Source: an uncultured Armatimonadota bacterium
Lineage (GTDB): Bacteria > Armatimonadota > Armatimonadia > Armatimonadales > Armatimonadaceae
Length of the DNA stretch: 5,785 bases
Direction of reading: 5' to 3'
Assembly (NCBI GenBank): GCA_903915615.1
Contig: CAIWTR010000539.1
Span: forward strand, 1-5,785
Shown: positions 1 through 4,259 of the stretch, in pieces
How the letters are laid out: every line of letters begins with the position of its first letter
How positions within the stretch are numbered: the first letter of the stretch is position 1
Made by a program: the position numbers and the translations under genes
The notes under the pieces: generated by a model
The model's input: only the letters and a program-made list of their open reading frames with translations
What the model was told of the DNA's origin: nothing
Databases searched by the model: none

Positions 1-136
1 AGGTGTTGAAGCTTACACAGAGTTTGGTTCTGGTAGTGTCCTTGCTGGACTTGTCAAGCGGACATTGTCTGGTGCAGGCGTGATGAGTGTGGGGGACCAA
101 ACCACTCTGGATGCTCTAATTGGGGGGACAAGATGA
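1..136 (+). CDS. fabD: Malonyl-CoA:ACP transacylase FabD, C-terminal end (partial, 5' end outside window)
   Basis: Reading from base 2 gives 44 codons and a TGA stop at 134-136. The peptide contains VEAYTEFGSGSVLAGLVKR, which resembles the C-terminal strand-helix of FabD proteins (usual form: hydrophobic-E-x-G-x-G-x-VL-x-GL-x-KR). FabD transfers malonyl from malonyl-CoA to acyl carrier protein in the cytoplasm and so supplies the extender unit for FAS II. The catalytic Ser and His lie upstream of the window and cannot be checked. The stop overlaps the fabG start as ATGA, so the two are probably translationally coupled. The assignment rests on this short motif plus the fabG-acpP-fabF context. 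Confidence 0.82.
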   Translation, partial: GVEAYTEFGSGSVLAGLVKRTLSGAGVMSVGDQTTLDALIGGTR

Positions 137-894
137 GTAACAATGCGCTGACGGGACGAGTTGCCGTGGTCACTGGTGCAGGCCGTGGTGGCCGTGGCAT
201 TGGCCGTGGCATTGCCGTTGCACTTGCAGCCGCAGGTGCTGATGTTGTCATCACTGCACGCACAAACATCGCCGATGCCGAAGCCGTAGCCGCTGAGTGC
301 ATTGCACTTGGCGTCAAGTCAATGGCCGTTGTAGCGGACATCGTTGATGAAGCAAGTGTTGAAGCCTTGTTCAAGACAACGATGGAATCGTTTGGTCGTG
401 TTGACATTCTTGTGAACAATGCTGGGATTACGCGGGATACATTGTTACTGCGAATGTCTGTCGATCAGTGGGACAGTGTCATCGATGCCAACCTTAAAGG
501 GGCGTTCCTCTGCTCACGCGCAGCAAGTAAGATAATGCTACGCCAGAAGAGTGGACGTATAGTAAATATTGCATCGGTGAATGGTCTACGCGGTAGCGCA
601 GGGCAAACCAACTATTCCGCAAGTAAAGCGGGCTTGATCGGTTTCTCTCGCTCACTCGCAAAAGAACTGGCATCACGTGGCATCACTGTCAACGTGGTTG
701 CGCCAGGGTTTATCGATACGCAGATGACCGATGGCTTTGAGGGAGATGCTCGTGAGCAGCTGCTCAAAACGATTCCTCTGGGGCGGTTTGGTCAATCAGA
801 AGATGTCGGTGCGGCAGTGGCGTTTCTTGCGTCAAATGCTGCATCGTATATTACGGGTCAGGTCCTCACCGTTGATGGTGGGGTAACAGTCTGA
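133..894 (+). CDS. fabG: 3-oxoacyl-[acyl-carrier-protein] reductase FabG (SDR family)
   Basis: This is a 253-residue classical short-chain dehydrogenase/reductase that probably reduces 3-oxoacyl-ACP with NADPH in fatty-acid elongation. Visible motifs are a glycine-rich nucleotide loop at residues 14-24, an Arg after the second strand (R43) that suits NADPH, D69, NNAG at 95-98, and the catalytic set N120, S148, Y161, K165 with the usual 13-residue Ser-Tyr and YxxxK spacing. The C-terminus ends in the typical TGQVLTVDGG. The ATG at 133 overlaps the fabD stop and has a G-rich Shine-Dalgarno stretch at 122-127. The nucleotide loop is odd: it reads TGAGRGGRGIG, three residues longer than the usual TGxxRGIG, and the underlying DNA is a short tandem repeat. 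Another SDR function is possible in principle, but the position between fabD and acpP argues strongly for FabG. Confidence 0.95.
   Translation: MSNNALTGRVAVVTGAGRGGRGIGRGIAVALAAAGADVVITARTNIADAEAVAAECIALGVKSMAVVADIVDEASVEALFKTTMESFGRVDILVNNAGITRDTLLLRMSVDQWDSVIDANLKGAFLCSRAASKIMLRQKSGRIVNIASVNGLRGSAGQTNYSASKAGLIGFSRSLAKELASRGITVNVVAPGFIDTQMTDGFEGDAREQLLKTIPLGRFGQSEDVGAAVAFLASNAASYITGQVLTVDGGVTV
181..213 (+). repeat. Short tandem repeat encoding the FabG cofactor-binding loop
   Basis: The unit GGCCGTGGCATT occurs twice in perfect tandem (190-201 and 202-213). It is preceded by a truncated 9-bp version, GGCCGTGGT, at 181-189. The repeats are in frame and encode GRG-GRGI-GRGI, residues 17-27 of FabG, inside the Rossmann glycine loop. 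Slippage within this array is a plausible origin of the three extra residues in the loop. Confidence 0.8.
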
Positions 895-919
895 TTCGGA
901 TTAGGGAAGGGATTTAGCT

Positions 920-1150
920 ATGTCTACATTCGATCGTGTGAAGAAGGTTGTTGTCGAGAAGTTGGAAGTCAGCGAGGACGAAGTTACGCTTGAAGCTGCT
1001 TTCATCGATGATTTGGGCGCAGATTCGCTCGATATGGTTGAGCTCGTAATGGGCATTGAGACCGAGTTTGGCGTTGACATCCCTGATGAGGATGCCGAGA
1101 AAATCGTCAAGGTTCAGGACGCCGTTTCGTATATCGACTCCAAGTCCTAA
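920..1150 (+). CDS. acpP: Acyl carrier protein AcpP
   Basis: This acidic 76-residue protein has the standard ACP length. It carries the growing acyl chain as a thioester on a 4'-phosphopantetheine arm and docks with each FAS II enzyme. The attachment motif is DLGADSLDMVEL, with the modified serine at residue 36 (codon 1025-1027). Helix II follows with the usual acidic face (ELVMGIETEFG), then the conserved IPDEDAEKI. The start at 920 is preceded by the purine-rich GGGAAGGGA around 904-912. It lies 25 bp after fabG with no terminator between them, so it is very likely co-transcribed. Nothing is missing or unusual in the protein. Confidence 0.97.
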   Translation: MSTFDRVKKVVVEKLEVSEDEVTLEAAFIDDLGADSLDMVELVMGIETEFGVDIPDEDAEKIVKVQDAVSYIDSKS

Positions 1151-1162
1151 CTTATCGTCTGG

Positions 1163-1199
1163 CTCCCCTGGTGGCGGACATTAGGCGTTGCCGGGGGAG
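1163..1199 (+). promoter_or_regulatory. Hairpin between acpP and fabF overlapping the fabF ribosome binding site
   Basis: Bases 1163-1176 pair with 1186-1199 over 14 consecutive positions (10 Watson-Crick, 4 G-U) around a 9-nt loop at 1177-1185. The 3' arm ends in GGGGGAG (1193-1199), the likely Shine-Dalgarno for the fabF ATG at 1209 (spacing 9 nt). Folding would therefore mask the fabF ribosome binding site. No T-tract follows, so this is not a classical intrinsic terminator. Plausible roles are lowering FabF output relative to ACP, protecting the 3' end of an acpP transcript, or an mRNA processing site. The pairing is read directly from the sequence; the role is inferred. Confidence 0.6.
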
Positions 1200-1208
1200 A
1201 AATGAAAA

Positions 1209-2456
1209 ATGCAAAAAAAGCGTATTGTCGTAACTGGTATCGGCGTCGTCTCACCCGTTGGTGTTGGGAAGACAAACTATTGGAATTCACTTGTTTCCGG
1301 AATCTCCGGAGTCGGGAGAATCACACATTTTGACCCAACAGGCTTTGATGTCCAAATTGCGGCTGAAGTCAAGGGGTTTGATGTAACCACTTGGATCGAG
1401 CGCAAAGAGAGTCGCAGGATGGACCGTTTCGTCCATTTCGGTGTTGCGGCAGCTCTTGATGCGATTGAAGATGCTGGTCTCAAAATCACACCCGCAAACG
1501 CAGAGCGAGTCGGTGTCCTCGTTGGAAGCGGAATCGGTGGATTGCAAACCCTTGAAGATCAGGTCAAGGTGCTTATCCAAAACGGACCTTCTAAGATTTC
1601 ACCGTTCCTCATTCCGATGATGATTGCAGATATGGCATCGGGTCATATTTCGATTATCACCGGCGCTAAAGGGCCTAACTCCACCGTTGTCACTGCGTGT
1701 GCAACAGGTGCGCATGCTCTTGGTGATTCTCTTGAAATCATCCGCCGTGGCGCTGCAGATGTGATGATCTGTGGTGGAACCGAAGCTGCTGTCACGCAGG
1801 TTGGTGTTGCCGGGTTCGGCAACATGAAGGCGATGACATCCAAGTACAACGACAACCCAACAAAGGCATCCCGTCCATTTGAGGCAGGCCGTGACGGTTT
1901 TGTCATCGGCGAAGGTGCTGGTGTTGTCGTTCTCGAAAGTCTTGAACACGCGGAAGCGCGTGGGGCTCACATTTATTGTGAGCTTGGTGGTTACGGTATG
2001 TCGGGTGATGCGTATCACATGACACAACCTGCCGCCGGTGGAGAGGGTGTTGCGCGTGCGATGGTCGCTGCGCTAAAGGATGCGGATGTTCAACCTGAAA
2101 TGGTTGGTTATATCAACGCACACGGAACATCCACCCCGCTGAATGACAAAAATGAAACTGCTGCACTGAAGTCAGTCTTTGGTGATCATGCTTACAAGCT
2201 TGCTGTTTCCAGTACGAAGTCGATGACGGGGCACCTCCTTGGGGGAGCTGGTGGAATTGAAGCAGTGGCTGCGGCACTGGCTATCCACACAGGTGTACTG
2301 CCTCCGACCATCAACTACGATAACACGGATCCGGATTGCGATTTGGACTACATCCCGAATGTCGCCCGAACCCAGCAAGTCGAAGTCGCAGTGAGTAACA
2401 ACTCAGGCTTTGGTGGACACAATGCGGTCATCGTGATGAAGCGCTACCACGGCTAG
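1209..2456 (+). CDS. fabF: 3-oxoacyl-[acyl-carrier-protein] synthase II FabF
   Basis: This 415-residue beta-ketoacyl-ACP synthase (KAS II) has the full family length. It condenses malonyl-ACP with acyl-ACP by decarboxylative Claisen condensation in the cytoplasm. The catalytic triad is visible: nucleophile C164 in TACATGAHALG, H305 in NAHGTSTPLND and H342 in STKSMTGHLLGGAGG, with K337 also conserved. The C-terminal gating motif NNSGFGGHNA is at 397-406. The N-terminus KKRIVVTGIGVVSPVG is typical. The ATG at 1209 is used because it begins this conserved N-terminus; an ATG at 1202 is out of frame. The ribosome binding site lies in a hairpin arm. The last 41 codons are duplicated downstream at 2521-2647, so the present 3' end of this gene may itself be a recombinant segment. 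Confidence 0.97.
   Translation: MQKKRIVVTGIGVVSPVGVGKTNYWNSLVSGISGVGRITHFDPTGFDVQIAAEVKGFDVTTWIERKESRRMDRFVHFGVAAALDAIEDAGLKITPANAERVGVLVGSGIGGLQTLEDQVKVLIQNGPSKISPFLIPMMIADMASGHISIITGAKGPNSTVVTACATGAHALGDSLEIIRRGAADVMICGGTEAAVTQVGVAGFGNMKAMTSKYNDNPTKASRPFEAGRDGFVIGEGAGVVVLESLEHAEARGAHIYCELGGYGMSGDAYHMTQPAAGGEGVARAMVAALKDADVQPEMVGYINAHGTSTPLNDKNETAALKSVFGDHAYKLAVSSTKSMTGHLLGGAGGIEAVAAALAIHTGVLPPTINYDNTDPDCDLDYIPNVARTQQVEVAVSNNSGFGGHNAVIVMKRYHG
2330..2456 (+). repeat. Direct repeat, copy 1: 3' end of fabF
   Basis: This 127-bp segment covers codons 375-415 and the stop of fabF. It recurs 191 bp downstream at 2521-2647. The copies share 117 of 127 bases, including a perfectly identical 47-bp block (2343-2389 = 2534-2580). 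Homology begins abruptly at 2330/2521; the sequences to the left are unrelated. Confidence 0.95.
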
Positions 2457-2479
2457 CCGATACACCAAATGATGAATGT

Positions 2480-2513
2480 ATCCCCGCTGATGATGTCCGC
2501 GGGGATTTTTGTT
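2480..2513 (+). terminator. Rho-independent terminator of the fab operon
   Basis: An 8-bp stem with a GC-rich core (2480-2487 with 2499-2506, ATCCCCGC/GCGGGGAT) and an 11-nt loop is followed by a T-rich run (TTTTTGTTT, about 2506-2513). It starts 24 bp after the fabF stop, as expected for the end of the FAS II transcript. Confidence 0.85.
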
Positions 2514-2520
2514 TCGAATG

Positions 2521-2647
2521 TCCAGATTGCGACTTGGACTACATCCCGAATGTCGCCCGAACCCAGCAAGTCGAAGTCGCCGTTAGCAATAACTCAGGCT
2601 TTGGCGGACACAATGCCGTCATCGTGATGAAGCGTTACCACGGCTAA
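2521..2647 (+). pseudogene. fabF 3'-terminal fragment (second copy of last 41 codons plus stop)
   Basis: This segment encodes the same 41 C-terminal FabF residues (P375 to G415, ending in MKRYHG) and a TAA stop, where copy 1 has TAG. It differs from copy 1 at ten positions (CCG/CCA, GAT/GAC, GCA/GCC, GTG/GTT, AGT/AGC, AAC/AAT, GGT/GGC, GCG/GCC, CGC/CGT, TAG/TAA). All ten are synonymous third-position or stop changes. The fragment lacks the catalytic Cys, His and His and has no in-frame ATG, GTG or TTG between the fabF stop and its first residues, so it is probably not translated. The pattern means that this tail diverged while part of a functional FabF. It is therefore a remnant of another full-length fabF allele or paralogue, or a displaced original gene end. 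Confidence 0.9.
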
Positions 2648-2671
2648 ATTCGATTCAGTTCAAAACGTAAT

Positions 2672-2706
2672 ACACCCCCACTGACGCAGTCAGCGGGGGT
2701 GTTTTT
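2672..2706 (+). terminator. Second rho-independent terminator, probably bidirectional
   Basis: A long hairpin pairs ACACCCCC (2672-2679) with GGGGGTGT (2695-2702) and CTGAC (2681-2685) with GTCAG (2689-2693). One A-C mismatch separates the two helices and the loop is GCA. The stem runs into TTTTT (2702-2706), which is the terminator signature on the plus strand. It lies 25 bp after the fabF fragment stop and about 20 bp beyond the end of the converging thioredoxin gene (stop at 2728-2730). It may therefore also stop minus-strand transcription, although the T-run on that side is weak. Confidence 0.85.
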
Positions 2707-2727
2707 CACAAAGGACTTCCTCTGTGT

Positions 2728-3225
2728 CTACTTAGCCTTTGCAGCCTTGTCTATCATCTTGGTGAACTCAGCCTCACTCTGTGCACCGACTGCCTGCTGG
2801 ACCAGCTTGCCTGTTTTCGAAAACACAAATGTCAATGGAATCGCAACAGAACCACCATCACTGGTCGGCGCTAGCCACTTCAAGTAACCAGGATCGAACT
2901 CTGAGCCATCTTTGTTGATGAAGGCAAATTTGGCTACGCCATTTGACTCAAGAAACTTCGCAGCCTTTGCAGAATCCGAACGGTCATCGATTGCAATCGT
3001 AATCAAGTCCGCTCCCTTTTTCTTGGTGGTCGCGACCATGTCCGGAAACTCAGCCTTACAAGGGCCACACCACGTCGCCCAGAAGTTCAGGACGACGACC
3101 TTACCCTTGTGCTTAGCGAGTTCAGCCTTAATCGATGCTGGTGTCCCAACTCCGAGTGCTGGAGGGGCTGCATGTGCGGTTACAGCCAAAAGCGCCACGA
3201 TGGAAGCAGTCAACAATGTCTTCAT
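2728..3225 (-). CDS. Exported TlpA/ResA-like thiol-disulfide oxidoreductase
   Basis: This 165-residue thioredoxin-fold protein has a clear Sec signal peptide: MK, then a hydrophobic core (LLTASIVALLAV) and a likely cleavage after AHA near residue 19. The mature part has the active site WCGPC (residues 52-56) in the TlpA/ResA-type context VVLNFWATWCGPCKAEFP, and a cis-proline at P130 (VAIPLTFVF). Such proteins usually reduce disulfides outside the cytoplasm, for example in cytochrome c maturation or peroxide defence. The ATG at 3225 overlaps the upstream peroxiredoxin stop as ATGA and has AAGGA about 6 nt upstream on the minus strand. The operon partner suggests it may be the reductant of that peroxiredoxin (inference). 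No cytochrome c maturation gene is visible in the window, so a specific symbol is not given. Confidence 0.88.
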   Translation of the reverse strand: MKTLLTASIVALLAVTAHAAPPALGVGTPASIKAELAKHKGKVVVLNFWATWCGPCKAEFPDMVATTKKKGADLITIAIDDRSDSAKAAKFLESNGVAKFAFINKDGSEFDPGYLKWLAPTSDGGSVAIPLTFVFSKTGKLVQQAVGAQSEAEFTKMIDKAAKAK

Positions 3226-3755
3226 TTTTCGTCCTTTTTTGCTCCCAGAAGCTCAAGGATCGCCAGGGAGTCCTCAGCCGCGGTTGCGGGTTTAATCTTG
3301 GTATCTACAGCAACAATTCTACCGTCAGGGTTCACGTAAAAGGTAATCCGTTTTGCAATAGGCTTCGCCGGATCTCCACCATCCCGTAGGACACGGTATG
3401 CGTTGATAACCGCGCCATCGGTGTCCGAAAGCAAGGTGTGCGTAAGGCTTTCCTTGGCGCAGAACTGCCGCTTAGATGCTGTGTCTTGAGCACTGATCGT
3501 GACAACATTTGCACCGATTGTCTTGATTGCGTCCATCGCCTTTGTGTACGAACGGTTCTGCAACGTACACCCACTGGTCATATCAACCGGATAGAAAGCA
3601 ATCACCAACCACTTTCCTTTGAAGTCTTTGAGGGAAACCTTACGGTCCGCCTGGTCCAACAACGCAAAGTCAGGAGCGCGTTTTGAAATCAGCTGCACGG
3701 GAGTCGCAGATGGCATCGCTGCCTGGAGAGAGTAAACAACAGGGATGATAAGCAT
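3222..3755 (-). CDS. Peroxiredoxin, BCP/PrxQ-like (AhpC/TSA family)
   Basis: This protein of about 177 residues (from the ATG at 3755) should reduce hydrogen peroxide or organic hydroperoxides. The peroxidatic motif is FYPVDMTSGCTLQ, which fits the BCP pattern FYPxDxTxGC. Cp is the Cys of SGCT, the conserved Arg appears in KRITFYV, and LLSDTDG is typical. A second Cys in RQFCAKESL, 36 residues on, could act as resolving Cys; the Cp+5 Cys of many BCPs is absent. The N-terminus MLIIPVVYSLQAAMPSA is hydrophobic and resembles a short signal or anchor without a basic n-region, so export is possible but uncertain. A TTG at 3761 is an alternative in-frame start (adds two residues); neither start has a good Shine-Dalgarno. 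It is the first gene of a two-gene operon with the exported thioredoxin. Confidence 0.85.
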   Translation of the reverse strand: MLIIPVVYSLQAAMPSATPVQLISKRAPDFALLDQADRKVSLKDFKGKWLVIAFYPVDMTSGCTLQNRSYTKAMDAIKTIGANVVTISAQDTASKRQFCAKESLTHTLLSDTDGAVINAYRVLRDGGDPAKPIAKRITFYVNPDGRIVAVDTKIKPATAAEDSLAILELLGAKKDEK

Positions 3756-3846
3756 GGTCAATTTTACCGAATACCTGCGAACTAAGTTCCATTAGGCAAA
3801 ATGTAAATAATATACATAAATGTCTTGTGATTTATTGAAATAGTTA
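3756..3846. promoter_or_regulatory. AT-rich divergent promoter region
   Basis: This region separates the minus-strand redox operon from the plus-strand DUF2089 operon and is much more AT-rich than its flanks, especially at 3797-3846. Plus-strand candidates are TATACA at 3811-3816 as a -10, or TTGTGA (3825-3830) with GATAAT (3849-3854) at 18-bp spacing. On the minus strand TATATT (complement of 3809-3814) is a possible -10, but its -35 is weak. Two small dyads overlap here: ATGTA/TACAT (3801-3805, 3813-3817) and ACAT/ATGT (3814-3817, 3820-3823). They could be operator half-sites. None of these is strong enough to be certain. Confidence 0.4.
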
Positions 3847-4248
3847 ATGATAATGTTGGTTGTGTTCGAATATCTGAAATGTCCTGTGTGTAGCGGTTCA
3901 CTGGATGTCACCGCAGTGGCATGTGCTTGCTGTCAAATCGAGATCAAAGGCTCGTTCCGCCCACATTGGTTGACCGGTTTGGACCGGGAGCAACTTGACT
4001 TTTTACTTACATTCGTCCGGTGCCGCGGCGTGATACGCGACATCGAAGCGCTCCTTGGTATCAGCTATCCAACCGTGCGAAATCGTGTGGATCAGCTGGT
4101 GGATGCTGTCGAGGGGCTCCTCGGCCAAACTGAGGCACCTGCGGTTCCCAGTGATCCACGCGTTGCGATCTTGGAGCGATTGGCAAGTGGAGAGATATCT
4201 CCCGATAGGGCAATGACTTTACTGGATGCGCTTTCGACGCATCCCTAA
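3847..4248 (+). CDS. DUF2089 family protein: zinc ribbon, helix-turn-helix, C-terminal SHOCT-like motif
   Basis: This 133-residue protein matches the DUF2089 layout. A four-Cys zinc ribbon comes first (C12 and C15 in KCPVC; C26 and C29 in CACC). A helical segment follows with the family signature LDREQLDFLLTFVRCRG, then a helix-turn-helix around residues 62-86 (IRDIEALLGISYPTVRNRVDQL). The C-terminal motif RVAILERLASGEISPDRAM (105-123) belongs to the same type as the N-terminus of the next gene. The function is not established; the architecture suggests a small DNA-binding regulator. The start is uncertain: ATG 3847, ATG 3853 and GTG 3862 are all in frame and none has a Shine-Dalgarno. It forms an operon with the DUF4097 gene 11 bp downstream. 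Confidence 0.85.
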   Translation: MIMLVVFEYLKCPVCSGSLDVTAVACACCQIEIKGSFRPHWLTGLDREQLDFLLTFVRCRGVIRDIEALLGISYPTVRNRVDQLVDAVEGLLGQTEAPAVPSDPRVAILERLASGEISPDRAMTLLDALSTHP

Positions 4249-4249
4249 T

Positions 4250-4254
4250 GGAGG
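4250..4254 (+). promoter_or_regulatory. Strong Shine-Dalgarno that fixes the start of the DUF4097 gene
   Basis: GGAGG lies 5 nt before the ATG at 4260. It decides against the earlier ATG at 4248-4250, which overlaps the DUF2089 stop TAA and is in frame with the later one (12 nt apart), because that ATG has no ribosome binding site of its own. Confidence 0.8.
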
Positions 4255-4259
4255 AAAAA

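Noticed and set aside
54..419. Minus-strand open frame of 121 codons over fabD/fabG
   Set aside because: It lies antisense to the conserved FabG reading frame, is low-complexity in Ala, Thr, Ser, Met and Pro, and has no recognisable domain.
1163..1199. The acpP-fabF hairpin as an intrinsic terminator
   Set aside because: No T-run follows; the sequence after the stem is AAATGAAAA, leading directly into fabF.
1296..1310. Two close TCCGGA palindromes in fabF
   Set aside because: They simply encode the similar residues SGISG in a conserved part of FabF and show no larger structure.
1599..2027. Minus-strand open frame of 142 codons inside fabF
   Set aside because: It is antisense to the catalytic core of FabF, has no recognisable motif, and overlaps other antisense frames; it is a by-product of codon use.
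2521..2647. The second fabF tail as a functional small protein
   Set aside because: There is no in-frame start codon or ribosome binding site ahead of it, a terminator lies just upstream, and the fragment is only the C-terminal edge of a thiolase fold.
2912..3295. Plus-strand open frames opposite the thioredoxin gene
   Set aside because: The opposite strand encodes a signal peptide, WCGPC and a cis-proline in the right order, so the plus-strand frames are shadows.
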